DNA from: Anaerolineaceae bacterium | GTDB taxonomy: Bacteria > Chloroflexota > Anaerolineae > Aggregatilineales > Phototrophicaceae | NCBI GenBank assembly: GCA_002702065.1 | Contig: NZXX01000009.1 | Span: 434,001-498,000, forward strand | Direction of reading: 5' to 3' | Length of the DNA stretch: 64,000 bases | In this document: positions 52,181 through 60,573 of the stretch, piece after piece | How positions within the stretch are numbered: the first letter of the stretch is position 1 | Layout: every line of letters begins with the position of its first letter | The notes under the pieces: model-generated | The model's input: only the letters and a program-made list of their open reading frames with translations | The model's database searches: none | Told to the model about the DNA's origin: nothing | Position numbers and translations under genes: made by a program

Positions 52181-53125
52181 GTGAAGCGCACAACTTTGAT
52201 CGTCCTTGTTCTGTTGCTGTTGATTGCTCCGGGTGTCATGGCTCAGGACCCAACACCGGTCCCCATCCCGACCCTGGCAGCCCCGGTTCAGCCGGCAGCA
52301 GATAGCAATGTTCTGTCTATCCTGATTAATGCTCGTACCGACCTCGAGCTGCTGGCAAACGACCAGATCGGCGGCGACCGTCCCGCCGGTTGGAGCGGCA
52401 GTCTTGATGTCAACGACCCGCAGCTTGCGGTCCTGATCCGGCTTGACCTCGAACTCTTGATGGCCCGCCTGACCGGTCTGGAAAACGTCCCCGCAGGCTG
52501 GTTCGGTGCAGTGCCAAGCACGGCCTATGCCATTGCGCGCGATATTCGGCACGATCTCGAACTGCTGGCTGACCAGATGATTGGCCTCAGCGTGCGGCCA
52601 CCCGGTTGGGCCGGGGACGACGCCATCATGCGCTGCGACCGTTCCACCCAGAACCTGACGGCGCTGTTGCAGCGCGATAACCTGTTTGTCCCCAATGTCC
52701 TGCCGACGAATCCGAACTACTGTCAGCTTGTCGCGGTCCAGATCGGCCAGTATATGGAAGCCAACGTGCTGGCAAGCACGACCCAGCCCTCAATCGCCGC
52801 CGCACCGGGCACACAGAACACCGCAGGGGCATCTGTCGCAGGCGGCACAGCAACCGCGATAGCCGATATTGGCCTGGCTTATCTGGATCGTCATGCCTCG
52901 CGCCGGGCAGGCATGATCCCGGTTACAGCGACGTTCCAGCCGGTGGCCCGCAGTTTCGCCCAGTTCTCCCGCATGACTCTGGTACGCGGGGAAGGCTTCG
53001 AGGTTTTCGTCGACTATAAAACCACCACGATAACCGACGAACAATTCCTGAGTCTGCCGGACATCAACACGACACCTGCCAACCCGTTTTGTGATACCGC
53101 GTGGTGCGCCCGTACCGCCTCGTAA
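52181..53125 (+). CDS. Secreted protein with triple 'DLELL...PaGW' repeat
   Basis: 314 residues from a GTG at 52181 (AAAAGG upstream). Signal peptide 'RTTLIVLVLLLLIAPGVMAQ'. The mature N-terminal part has three ~40-residue repeats, each with 'R-x-DLELL' and then 'PAGW' or 'PPGW' ('ARTDLELLANDQIGGDRPAG', 'IRLDLELLMARLTGLENVPA', 'IRHDLELLADQMIGLSVRPP'). The middle is rich in Ala, Thr and Gly; the C-terminal part has two Cys close together ('FCDTAWCARTAS'). I recognise no family. Probably an exported structural or binding protein. Confidence 0.72.
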   Translation: MKRTTLIVLVLLLLIAPGVMAQDPTPVPIPTLAAPVQPAADSNVLSILINARTDLELLANDQIGGDRPAGWSGSLDVNDPQLAVLIRLDLELLMARLTGLENVPAGWFGAVPSTAYAIARDIRHDLELLADQMIGLSVRPPGWAGDDAIMRCDRSTQNLTALLQRDNLFVPNVLPTNPNYCQLVAVQIGQYMEANVLASTTQPSIAAAPGTQNTAGASVAGGTATAIADIGLAYLDRHASRRAGMIPVTATFQPVARSFAQFSRMTLVRGEGFEVFVDYKTTTITDEQFLSLPDINTTPANPFCDTAWCARTAS

Positions 53126-53240
53126 CCAGACGGTGTCCAGTCGAATGAACCGCGTGTGGAGTCGCTTCTGTGACGAACCGTGGCAATCCGCATCCTGGGT
53201 CGAAACAAGCACCAGTGCATGCGGATTGCTCGTTAAATTT

Positions 53241-53594
53241 TCAGGCGACGCCTTCCGCTTCGAACTGGCGCATGGCTTCCAGTGCTTCGCAGCCATACAT
53301 CACCGCCGGGCCACCACCCATCAGCACTGCAACGCCGATCGTCTCCAGAATTTCATCTTCGGTCGCGCCTGCTTGCAGCGCATCATGAATATGAAACGCG
53401 ATACAACCGTCGCAGCGGATGGCGATGGCGATACCCAGCGCAATCAGTTCCTTGGTTTTAACATTCAGCGAACCGGTTTCGGAGGCTTTTTCATGCAGCT
53501 TGCTGAAGCAGCCCATGGTGGTCGGAATACCCTTGCCCAGTTCTCCCATCAATTCACGCATATGATCGTAGTGTTCAGGGAAGTTTTTGGCCAT
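53241..53594 (-). CDS. AhpD-like/carboxymuconolactone decarboxylase family protein
   Basis: 117 residues, all-helical. The AhpD-type redox motif is present: 'AIRCDGCIAFHIHDALQAGA' (CxxC followed by His), in the usual place after 'LNVKTKELIALGIAIA'. Members reduce peroxiredoxins or act as small thiol peroxidases; others are ring-cleaving pathway enzymes that lack the Cys pair. Here the Cys pair favours a redox role. Divergent from the epimerase gene. Confidence 0.88.
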   Translation of the reverse strand: MAKNFPEHYDHMRELMGELGKGIPTTMGCFSKLHEKASETGSLNVKTKELIALGIAIAIRCDGCIAFHIHDALQAGATEDEILETIGVAVLMGGGPAVMYGCEALEAMRQFEAEGVA

Positions 53595-53670
53595 GTCACC
53601 CTCTACTTTGCTGGATAACGACTCAATCAGCGAGTAAAATGCCGAACTAGACTACTTATCAGGTTCTGTG

Positions 53671-53723
53671 CCATTGCGAGACGGATACCGCGAATTATCC
53701 GTTTGCAATGGTTAATCCCATTG
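53671..53723. promoter_or_regulatory. Hairpin with an alternative pairing arm upstream of the epimerase gene
   Basis: CCATTGC-gag-ACGGATA-(8)-TATCCGT-tt-GCAATGG makes a 14-pair stem (53671-53711). The right arm CAATGG can instead pair with CCCATTG at 53717-53723, a switch-like layout. It lies in the 256-base gap between the divergent AhpD-like and epimerase genes. No U-run follows. No known riboswitch recognised. Confidence 0.4.
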
Positions 53724-53850
53724 TAAAATACCCGTCTGTCTGTGACTGGTTACATATGGCTGGTTCATTAGTGATATTTTTCACAAGTTAAATTTAATCG
53801 TGCTGTAAGACGATTTCTCATTTCCGATTATCTACGTGGAGTTCCCCATC

Positions 53851-54891
53851 ATGACCGACACTTACCTTATAACCGGCGGGGCCGGATTTCTGGGAATCAA
53901 CCTGGTTCGCTATCTGCTGGAACGCGGGCACAAAGTCGTCTCGCTGGATATTGCGGATTTTGATTATCCCGAACGCAGCCAGATCACCGAGATCAAAGGC
54001 GATATCCGCGACCGGGCCAAAGTCGACGAAGCGATGCAGGGGGTGGATATTGTCATCCACACCGCGGCGGCCCTGCCCCTGTACAGCGAACAGGACATCA
54101 TGACCACCGACCTCGATGGCACGCGCAACGTCATTGATTCGGCCTATACCAACGGGGCAAAACGCTTCATCCATGTCTCCTCAACAGCCGTGTACGGCAT
54201 CCCCGACCATCATCCCCTGCGGGAAGATGACAAGCTGGATGGCGTCGGGCCTTACGGCAAAGCCAAGATCATGGCTGAGGAAGTGTGTCTGGAGTATCGC
54301 AAGAAAGGCATGTGCGTACCCATCATCCGCCCCAAGTCCTTTATCGGCCCAGAGCGCCTGGGCGTGTTCGCGCTGTTATACGACTGGGCCAAAGACGGCC
54401 ATGGTTTCCCGATGATCGGCAGCGGCAACAACCGCTACCAACTGCTCGACGTCGAAGACCTGTGCGACGCGATCTACCTGTGCGCCACGCTGGATGCGGA
54501 CAAGGCCAACGATACATTCAACATCGGGGCCAAAGAATATACGACGATGAAGGAAGACTATCAGGCGGTGCTGGACGAAGCCGGATTCGGCAAGAAGATC
54601 AGCGGATTCCCGGCAACGCCGATGATCTGGACGCTGCGGGTGCTGGAAGCCCTGAATATGTCGCCGCTGTACAAGTGGGTCTACGAAACAGCCAGCAAGG
54701 ACTCGTTCGTGTCGATTGAAAAAGCGGAGCGCGTGCTCGGCTACCAGCCCAAGTATTCCAACAAGGACGCGCTGGTCCGCAACTACAAATGGTACATCGA
54801 CAATCTGGAGAAGTTCGAGCACTCGTCGGGCGTGTCGCACCGCGTCCCGTGGAAGCAGGGTATTCTCGGCCTGGCAAAGCGATTCTTTTAA
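53851..54891 (+). CDS. NAD-dependent epimerase/dehydratase (extended SDR)
   Basis: 346 residues from the ATG at 53851 with GGAG nine bases before it; the GTG at 53836 is a weaker start. Extended-SDR motifs: 'YLITGGAGFLGINLVRYLLE' (NAD binding), 'VDIVIHTAAALPLYS', Ser in 'FIHVSSTAVYG' and 'GPYGKAKIMAEEVC' (YxxxK). The last part has 'RVLGYQPKYSNKDALVRNYK'. Members act on nucleotide sugars, sterols or polyketide-like substrates; I cannot choose. Followed by a REP-like element. Confidence 0.88.
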   Translation: MTDTYLITGGAGFLGINLVRYLLERGHKVVSLDIADFDYPERSQITEIKGDIRDRAKVDEAMQGVDIVIHTAAALPLYSEQDIMTTDLDGTRNVIDSAYTNGAKRFIHVSSTAVYGIPDHHPLREDDKLDGVGPYGKAKIMAEEVCLEYRKKGMCVPIIRPKSFIGPERLGVFALLYDWAKDGHGFPMIGSGNNRYQLLDVEDLCDAIYLCATLDADKANDTFNIGAKEYTTMKEDYQAVLDEAGFGKKISGFPATPMIWTLRVLEALNMSPLYKWVYETASKDSFVSIEKAERVLGYQPKYSNKDALVRNYKWYIDNLEKFEHSSGVSHRVPWKQGILGLAKRFF

Positions 54892-54920
54892 TAGTCCGAG
54901 TCGGTCAATTTCGTACAGTC

Positions 54921-54973
54921 GTAGGGGCGGGCCGGTGCGCCCGTCCTGGACCGGCACATAGATCAGCCCCTAC
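54921..54973. repeat. Nested palindromic repeat (REP-like)
   Basis: Outer arms GTAGGGGC (54921-54928) and GCCCCTAC (54966-54973) enclose GCCGGT (54931-54936) and ACCGGC (54950-54955). The outer arms match the ends of the palindrome at 3188-3215. It is intergenic, between the epimerase and the convergent FtsK-gamma-like gene. Confidence 0.6.
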
Positions 54974-55004
54974 AAGGCGGTCTTGCATTAAATCGTTTGT
55001 GCTT

Positions 55005-55331
55005 TTATTCCATCATGACTTCGTAGCGCCAGCCCCGGCGCGATTCGCGGCTGCGATGCTCGGTACGGCGGATGATGCCATCGGCTTCCATACAGCGGAT
55101 AAAATGCAGGGCCTGGGGGTAATCAAGCTGAAGCTGCCGCCGCAGAAACTTGACCGATGCCACCCGCAGGCGGCAAACTTCCTCCACAGCGGCATGATAC
55201 AACGCATGGTCAAACTGCACCGCCTCGTGATGCAGTGACGCGATATCGGTGAGATATTCACTCAGATGAAAGTCACGTGCCTGACGGTGGTGTTCGGGGG
55301 CTTCGATGTGTGTAAGGACGTTTAAAACCAT
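55005..55331 (-). CDS. Stand-alone FtsK-gamma-like winged-helix protein
   Basis: 108 residues. The C-terminal half 'VASVKFLRRQLQLDYPQALH' then 'MEADGII' follows the FtsK gamma domain, the winged helix that reads KOPS/SRS sequences and contacts XerD in the full-length translocase. The N-terminal half is His-rich and helical ('EAPEHHRQARDFHLSEYLTD'). No motor domain is present, so it is probably a small DNA-binding regulator derived from this fold. Divergent from the LysE gene (73 bases apart), which it may regulate (inference). Confidence 0.65.
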   Translation of the reverse strand: MVLNVLTHIEAPEHHRQARDFHLSEYLTDIASLHHEAVQFDHALYHAAVEEVCRLRVASVKFLRRQLQLDYPQALHFIRCMEADGIIRRTEHRSRESRRGWRYEVMME

Positions 55332-55404
55332 AGGTGCTATACTGGTAACCCTCTTTGATCATGGCTACTATTATAACAGCATCATGCAAAGCGGAGATTA
55401 AGCG

Positions 55405-56046
55405 ATGCCGGATTTTCAGATATTGAGCCTTTATTTTACTGCGGCGCTGGTGCTGGCGATTACGCCGGGGCCGGGCATTTTCTATGTCCTGACGCGCAGC
55501 ATCAAAGGTGGCCGCCGCGAGGGATATTATTCCTCGGTGGGCACAGCCGTCGGCGGGTTGTTTCATGTGCTGGCGGCGGCGCTGGGCCTGTCCGCGATTC
55601 TGGCAACCTCGGCAGTGGCTTTCAGCCTGGTCAAGTATCTGGGCGCGGCCTATCTGGTGTATCTGGGCATCAAAACGCTGCTGAGCAAAGCCGACACCTT
55701 TGACCCCGACGACGCCGCTGACCCGACGCTCAGAGGCAAGCAGGCGTTTTATCAGGGCATCATCACCGAAGCCCTGAACCCGAAGACCGCCTTGTTCTTT
55801 CTGGCGTTCATTCCGCAGTTTATCAACCCAGCTGCGCCGGTGGTCACGCAGTTTCTGATCCTGGGATGCATCTCCGTTTTTCTGAACACCAGCGCCGATT
55901 TTGTGGTGGCGACACTGGCCGGACCAATCGCAACACAAATGCGAAAGCGCGCCTCCCTGCGCAAAGCCCAGCGCATGCTGACCGGCGGCGGGTTGATCGC
56001 GCTGGGGGCCTACGTCGCATTTTCTGGCGGCGACCAGTCCGCTTAA
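55405..56046 (+). CDS. LysE/RhtB family amino-acid exporter
   Basis: 213 residues with six hydrophobic helices, the family's size. Conserved features: 'ALVLAITPGPGIFYVLTRSI' in helix 1, 'GTAVGGLFHVLAAALGLSAI', 'YLGAAYLVYLGIKTLL' and 'FYQGIITEALNPKTALFFLA'. Exporters of this family remove excess amino acids such as threonine, homoserine or lysine. It is followed by the VapBC-like pair 16 bases later on the same strand. Confidence 0.92.
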   Translation: MPDFQILSLYFTAALVLAITPGPGIFYVLTRSIKGGRREGYYSSVGTAVGGLFHVLAAALGLSAILATSAVAFSLVKYLGAAYLVYLGIKTLLSKADTFDPDDAADPTLRGKQAFYQGIITEALNPKTALFFLAFIPQFINPAAPVVTQFLILGCISVFLNTSADFVVATLAGPIATQMRKRASLRKAQRMLTGGGLIALGAYVAFSGGDQSA

Positions 56047-56062
56047 GTGTGAGGACAAAGAC

Positions 56063-56272
56063 ATGGCAAGCGAACGTATTGGCGACATGACGAAAGCGGA
56101 CCTTAGATCGTGGATTGTAGAAGTGATTCATGAAGAGCTAAAACGCGAGCATGAAACATCCGATCATCGAACCCCATTGGAAGTTTTCGAGTCGATGCGG
56201 AAAAACATCCTGAAAAAGCGTCCAGATCAACCGTCTGTGGTTGATATGCTACGTGAGGATCGTGATCGTTGA
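56063..56272 (+). CDS. Putative antitoxin of a VapBC-like pair
   Basis: 69 residues with GAGGAC before the ATG. It is mostly helical and charged ('LRSWIVEVIHEELKREHETS'), and the C-terminal 'RPDQPSVVDMLREDRDR' resembles the flexible acidic tail by which antitoxins wrap PIN toxins. I see no clear AbrB or ribbon-helix-helix motif, so the DNA-binding type is unknown. Its TGA overlaps the toxin's TTG start (TTGA), so the two are translationally coupled, as in type II toxin-antitoxin operons. Confidence 0.65.
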   Translation: MASERIGDMTKADLRSWIVEVIHEELKREHETSDHRTPLEVFESMRKNILKKRPDQPSVVDMLREDRDR

Positions 56273-56718
56273 GTACAGCTTACGTTGTCGATACCACCAT
56301 TCTCATGCAAAGCGTGCTTGAGGATACCAACACGAAACGGGCGCAATCCTTGCTCTACATGGCTTTGGATGCGAGTAATGTCATCCTCCATATTCCAGAG
56401 TTTGCAATGATTGAATGTGGGAACGTTTTGTGGAAACAGGTTCGTTTTCATGACGAAACAGCGGAAAACGTTCAACGAGTCTTTCAAGATTTACGAGCGT
56501 TTCCCCTCATCAAACATAGATCAGAGCACCTGCTGCCACGTGCGCTAGAGATTGGCCTGGCGCAAGGGCTAGCCGTTTATGACTGCGTGCATATTGCGCT
56601 GGCGGAGCGTCTGAACTGCCCGCTGATTACTGTGGATGTCAGGCAGGCAAACGCCGCACAGACAGCCAGTGTTCCGTTAAAACCGATTACAGATTTTCCC
56701 GAATATACGAGCGATTAG
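56269..56718 (+). CDS. PIN-domain toxin, VapC-like
   Basis: 149 residues with a TTG start. The PIN acidic set is intact: Asp8 in 'AYVVDTTILMQ', Glu49 in 'FAMIECGNVLW', Asp105 in 'LAVYDCVHIALAERLN' and Asp123 in 'PLITVDVRQA'. VapC enzymes cut tRNA or rRNA when freed from the antitoxin. The pair sits between a LysE exporter and LutB with slightly AT-richer codon use than its neighbours, which fits a laterally acquired module. Confidence 0.85.
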   Translation: MSTAYVVDTTILMQSVLEDTNTKRAQSLLYMALDASNVILHIPEFAMIECGNVLWKQVRFHDETAENVQRVFQDLRAFPLIKHRSEHLLPRALEIGLAQGLAVYDCVHIALAERLNCPLITVDVRQANAAQTASVPLKPITDFPEYTSD

Positions 56719-56728
56719 AGCAAATCTC

Positions 56729-58141
56729 ATGGAACTCAAAGCAAACAAATTTATGCAGTCGGCGACAATCGCGCTGGAAGACATTCAGCTAAAAACCGCG
56801 CTCGACCGGGGGGCGCGTTCAGCCGATGTGGCGCGCATCGCCTCGATGAACGAAACCACCGATGCCGATGGTGTCCGCCAGCAGGGGCGCGGGGCCAAAC
56901 TGCGTGCACTTTCCGACCTGCCGGACCTGCTCGAAAAGATCGAGAGCAACATCACCGGGCGCGGCGGCAATGTGCTGTGGGCGGTCGATAAGGACGAAGT
57001 CAACCAGCACATCCTCAACATCTGCCGCGAACATAACCTCAAGTTCGGCGTCAAGAGCAAGAGCATGGTCACGGAGGAAATCAACCTCGTGCCCTTCCTC
57101 AAGGAGCATGGCGTCGATATGCTGGAAACCGACCTGGGCGAGTTTGTCGTGCAGGTGGACGAAAGTCACCCCAGCCACATCGTGACGCCGATCATGCACA
57201 TGACCAAAGAGAAGGTGCACGATCTGTTCGTGAACAAGCTGAACATGCCGCCGATGGAAGGCCCGGTTGACCCGCAGGGCATGACCAAGTTCGCCCGCCG
57301 TCTGCTGCGCGAGAAATACCTCGAAGCGGATTTTGGGGTCACCGGCGGCAACTTCATGATCGCTGAAACCGGCACGGTCGTCATCTGCACCAACGAAGGC
57401 AACGGACGCCTGAGCACGGGCCTGCCGCGTGTACACATCGCCGTGGTCGGCATCGAGAAAGTCGTGCCCACGTGGGAGGATTTCGGCACCCTGGTCCAGA
57501 CTTTGCCACGCGCCGCCACCGGCCAGCGCCTGACCGTCTACGTCAGCATGTTCAATGGCGCGGCGCAGGACGAAGGCGACGGCCCGGAACATTTCTACCT
57601 GATTCTGGTCGACAATGGCCGCAGCAATATCTACGCCAGCGAGTACACCGAAGCGCTGGCCTGCATCCGCTGTGGGGCCTGCCTGAACACCTGCCCGGTG
57701 TACCAGAACGTCGGCGGCCATGCCTACGGCTCGGTGTACCCCGGCCCCATTGGGTCGATTATCACGCCGCTGCTGATGGGCAAGGAGAACGCCTCGCCGC
57801 TGCCATTTGCCAGCAGCCTGTGCGGGGCCTGTAAAGCGGCCTGCCCGGTGGACATCAATATCCCCGATATGCTGCTGGGCCTGCGCCATGACCTGCAAAA
57901 CGAACAAAGCCCGATCTGGCGTCTGGGGCTGAAGGGATACGGCGTCGCCTTCAGCAATCCGCTGCTGTTCGAGGCCGGGGCGAAGATCAGTGCCGCTGCC
58001 AGTGAAGCCTACACGCAGATCACGGGCAAGGAGAAAATTGATTCGCTGCCGCCGCCGCTGGATGGCTGGACGAATTACCGCGATCTGCCACCATTCGCCG
58101 ACGAATCCTTCCACGATTGGTGGCGGAAAAACCGGGAGTAA
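56729..58141 (+). CDS. lutB: Lactate utilisation iron-sulfur protein LutB
   Basis: 470 residues. The C-terminal half binds two 4Fe-4S clusters: 'ACIRCGACLNTCPVYQNVGG' and 'SLCGACKAACPVDINIP'. The N-terminal half ('GGNVLWAVDKDEVNQHILNI', 'ADFGVTGGNFMIAETGTVVI') is the LUD domain. LutB works with LutA and LutC to oxidise L-lactate to pyruvate. Neither partner is in the window, so either they lie elsewhere or this LutB-like protein has another electron-transfer role. Ten bases after the toxin gene. Confidence 0.92.
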   Translation: MELKANKFMQSATIALEDIQLKTALDRGARSADVARIASMNETTDADGVRQQGRGAKLRALSDLPDLLEKIESNITGRGGNVLWAVDKDEVNQHILNICREHNLKFGVKSKSMVTEEINLVPFLKEHGVDMLETDLGEFVVQVDESHPSHIVTPIMHMTKEKVHDLFVNKLNMPPMEGPVDPQGMTKFARRLLREKYLEADFGVTGGNFMIAETGTVVICTNEGNGRLSTGLPRVHIAVVGIEKVVPTWEDFGTLVQTLPRAATGQRLTVYVSMFNGAAQDEGDGPEHFYLILVDNGRSNIYASEYTEALACIRCGACLNTCPVYQNVGGHAYGSVYPGPIGSIITPLLMGKENASPLPFASSLCGACKAACPVDINIPDMLLGLRHDLQNEQSPIWRLGLKGYGVAFSNPLLFEAGAKISAAASEAYTQITGKEKIDSLPPPLDGWTNYRDLPPFADESFHDWWRKNRE

Positions 58142-58228
58142 ATTCAAGCTTCGTAAAGGTTGAAATAACAGGAGTGATGTTAGGATTGTAAGAATAGAAG
58201 GAGTGTCTTTATAGAAAGATGATGCCCC

Positions 58229-58648
58229 ATGATGAGGCCACCGATCTATTCTTCTCCTGACGACCCGGAACCTGCGAAGCCTGCATCGCGCATTTACATC
58301 CCGACCCGTGAGCGGCATGGCTGCCTGTCTGTCTGGCTGGTTCTGTACGCGATTACCGGCGTGATCGCGCTGTTTTCGGTTTCCTCGATGGTCCCGCAGT
58401 TGGTGCGGGTTTTGCCGGCACTACCTGTATACCTGTTGTTTTTGGTTATGCTGGGTGAGGTGATCTGTATTGTTGCCACGTTCTTCTGGAAAAAGTGGGG
58501 CGTTTACGGGTATCTCGTGCTGTTGACCCTCAGCATGATCCTTCGTCTGATGTTGGGCCTCTTCACGCTGCGCACCGTCGGCAGTGTGGTCTTTGGTTAC
58601 GCCATGATGTATTTCTTTGCGCTGCAAAACATAGACGACTACGAGTGA
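58229..58648 (+). CDS. Small polytopic membrane protein of unknown function
   Basis: 139 residues. A polar N-terminus of ~30 residues with Pro/Asp is followed by four hydrophobic helices ('LVLYAITGVIALFSVSSMV', 'LPVYLLFLVMLGEVICIVAT', 'YGYLVLLTLSMILRLMLGLF', 'VVFGYAMMYFFALQ'). No family recognised. Two ATGs in a row at 58229 make the exact start uncertain by one codon; an AGGAG lies ~35 bases upstream, too far to help. Confidence 0.6.
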   Translation: MMRPPIYSSPDDPEPAKPASRIYIPTRERHGCLSVWLVLYAITGVIALFSVSSMVPQLVRVLPALPVYLLFLVMLGEVICIVATFFWKKWGVYGYLVLLTLSMILRLMLGLFTLRTVGSVVFGYAMMYFFALQNIDDYE

Positions 58649-58666
58649 TACAGCCGCTGGAGTACG

Positions 58667-59518
58667 TTAACCGGGCGCGGCGCTGCCTATCCACACCTCG
58701 ATAATCTGGCGGGTGGCATCCGGCGCGGCAAGGGGGAACAAATGGCCGTAACCGGGTAACATGATATGCGTCGCTTCCGGCAGGATGGTCTGGACTTCGG
58801 CGGCGGATTCTTCGACGTAGGTGTCGGTGCTGCCGCCCTGCACGATCAATGTCGGCAGCAGACCACGCAGCGCCGGGAGTTTTTCCCACACGTCCGCGTC
58901 AATCGACAGATAATAATAGGCTTCCCACTCACGCGGCCAGGTCAGCTCCAGACCGTCACTCACAGGCCGGGTCAGGCTTTCGGCATATAACCGCACCGCC
59001 TCGTCGGTCCAGTCCCGAAACAGCGGTTTATCGCGCCAGTAAGCATACGCCTCCGCCAGGTCAGCGAACTGGTTGCGCCGTTTGAGCGCGCCATCCACCA
59101 GCGGGATACGCGGCACCTGGCCTTCCGCACGGGCAGCCTTGATCGCTTCGGTGACGAAACGGGGCAGAATGGTCGGGTCGAGCAAGATGAGCGCCTTAAA
59201 ACGTTCAGGTTGCTTGAGGGCCGCGAACAGCGTCGCAACGGCACCAAACGAATGCCCCACCCCAATCACATCATGCAGGTCGTAGGCATCCAGACCATGC
59301 AGAATGTCGTCGGCCAGTTCTTCCCACGAGCCGGGCTGTTCTGGCGGCAGACCCACCTGCGGCCACAGCGCGCGCGGCGGCAGGCTAACCACATGATAGC
59401 GGGCTGTAAACGGCTTCAACAGCGGCTGATAGACCGAGGGCGGGAATCCATTGGCAACAGCCAGGTGCAGTACAGACCCGTCTCCGCCAAAGTCGTAAAG
59501 TGGTGGTGTCGTCATCAT
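58667..59518 (-). CDS. Alpha/beta hydrolase
   Basis: 283 residues from the ATG at 59518 (or 59515); the track ORF to 59656 extends into the divergent gene. The nucleophile elbow is 'VIGVGHSFGAVATLF' (G-x-S-x-G), the acid lies near 'TLIVQGGSTDTYVEESA' and the His in 'MLPGYGHLFPL'. It is a soluble esterase/peptidase-like enzyme; substrate unknown. It shares a 49-base divergent promoter region with the hydrolase at 59568. Confidence 0.85.
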   Translation of the reverse strand: MMTTPPLYDFGGDGSVLHLAVANGFPPSVYQPLLKPFTARYHVVSLPPRALWPQVGLPPEQPGSWEELADDILHGLDAYDLHDVIGVGHSFGAVATLFAALKQPERFKALILLDPTILPRFVTEAIKAARAEGQVPRIPLVDGALKRRNQFADLAEAYAYWRDKPLFRDWTDEAVRLYAESLTRPVSDGLELTWPREWEAYYYLSIDADVWEKLPALRGLLPTLIVQGGSTDTYVEESAAEVQTILPEATHIMLPGYGHLFPLAAPDATRQIIEVWIGSAAPG

Positions 59519-59526
59519 GCGCGCAT

Positions 59527-59532
59527 TATAAT
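59527..59532. promoter_or_regulatory. Symmetric -10 box between two divergent hydrolase genes
   Basis: ATTATAAT (59525-59532) reads TATAAT on both strands, in a 49-base gap between the two divergent start codons. It could serve either gene. On the minus side the start codon follows within ~8 bases, suggesting a leaderless mRNA if used that way. Confidence 0.35.
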
Positions 59533-59567
59533 CGACGGATGAAATTCTGCCTACGGAGAGCTTGCTC

Positions 59568-60569
59568 ATGTCCCGTATCCCTGCTTTTACCCTGCCACAA
59601 CCGGCTGACCGTGCGGAATGGGAAGCACGCCGGGTCCTGCTGCGGGCGACGCTCATGCAGTTAATGGGTGATCTGCCGCCGCTGTTTACACCCCGCGCAA
59701 CAGTGGTCGATAGCGCCAGCCGGGATGGCTACCTGCTGGAAAAAATCGAGTTTGCCAATGGGCTGGACGACACGGTCTACGGCTATCTGCTGGTGCCTGA
59801 TCAACCCAACGGCGCGGCGGTGCTCTACTGTCATTATCACGGCGGGCGCTATGAACTCGGCAAGGATGAATTGTTCCAGGAAGTGTTGTGGGAGGAATGG
59901 GGCAGCGAAACCCCACGCGGTGTCGCACTGGCACAGGCGGGATACATCGTCCTGGCGATTGACTCGTATGCCTTCGGCGAACGCCAGCATCAGGGACCAG
60001 CCGGGTCACGCGAGGGTAGCCGCGAAACCGAGCACGCCCTGTTCAAGCAGTTTTTGTGGGAAGGTCGCTCGTTGTGGAGCATGATGGTTTACGACGACTG
60101 GTTGGCGCTCAATTACCTGCTGTCGCACCCGCTGGTTGAACCCGACCGCGTCGCTGTAACCGGTGCCAGCATGGGGGGCAGCCGGGCAACATGGCTGGCC
60201 GCGCTGGACGAACGCATCAAAATTGCCGCGCCCGTCATCCAGTACACGCGCTATCAGAACCTGATCGCCAGCGGCGGGCTGAATGGGCACAGCTTCTACT
60301 ACTATGTGCCGGGTGTGCTGCATGCCGGGTTGGATATGGAAGCCCTGACCGCGCTGGTCGCCCCGCGTCCGCAGATTGCGCTGGTGGGTGATCAGGACAA
60401 ATTATCGCCGGCAGATGGCATCACGCAGATTGTCGATTTCACCCGCGCCATCTATGCCCTTTACGACACGCCGGACCACTTCGAGCCGCACGTTTATACG
60501 GGGGTCGCGCATCATTACACCACCACCATGTTTGCGGACCTGCTGGCGTTTCTTAAAAAGTATCTCTAG
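59568..60569 (+). CDS. Alpha/beta hydrolase (dienelactone hydrolase/acetyl esterase-like)
   Basis: 333 residues from the ATG at 59568 with GGAGAG eight bases upstream. Motifs: 'GAAVLYCHYHGGRYELGKDE' (oxyanion HGG), nucleophile in 'VAVTGASMGGSRATWLAALD', acid in 'QIALVGDQDKLSPADG' and His in 'TGVAHHYT'. A long insertion between ~105 and 160 distinguishes it from small dienelactone hydrolases and recalls AXE/7-type esterases. Its stop lies 4 bases from the convergent citrate synthase gene. Substrate unknown. Confidence 0.83.
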   Translation: MSRIPAFTLPQPADRAEWEARRVLLRATLMQLMGDLPPLFTPRATVVDSASRDGYLLEKIEFANGLDDTVYGYLLVPDQPNGAAVLYCHYHGGRYELGKDELFQEVLWEEWGSETPRGVALAQAGYIVLAIDSYAFGERQHQGPAGSREGSRETEHALFKQFLWEGRSLWSMMVYDDWLALNYLLSHPLVEPDRVAVTGASMGGSRATWLAALDERIKIAAPVIQYTRYQNLIASGGLNGHSFYYYVPGVLHAGLDMEALTALVAPRPQIALVGDQDKLSPADGITQIVDFTRAIYALYDTPDHFEPHVYTGVAHHYTTTMFADLLAFLKKYL

Positions 60570-60573
60570 CTAG

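Noticed and set aside
53091-53618. 175-residue plus-strand ORF
   Set aside because: Antisense to the AhpD-like gene with its intact CxxC-His motif.
56819-58318. 499-residue minus-strand ORF
   Set aside because: Antisense shadow of lutB, whose Fe-S motifs are unmistakable; the antisense product has no recognisable family features.
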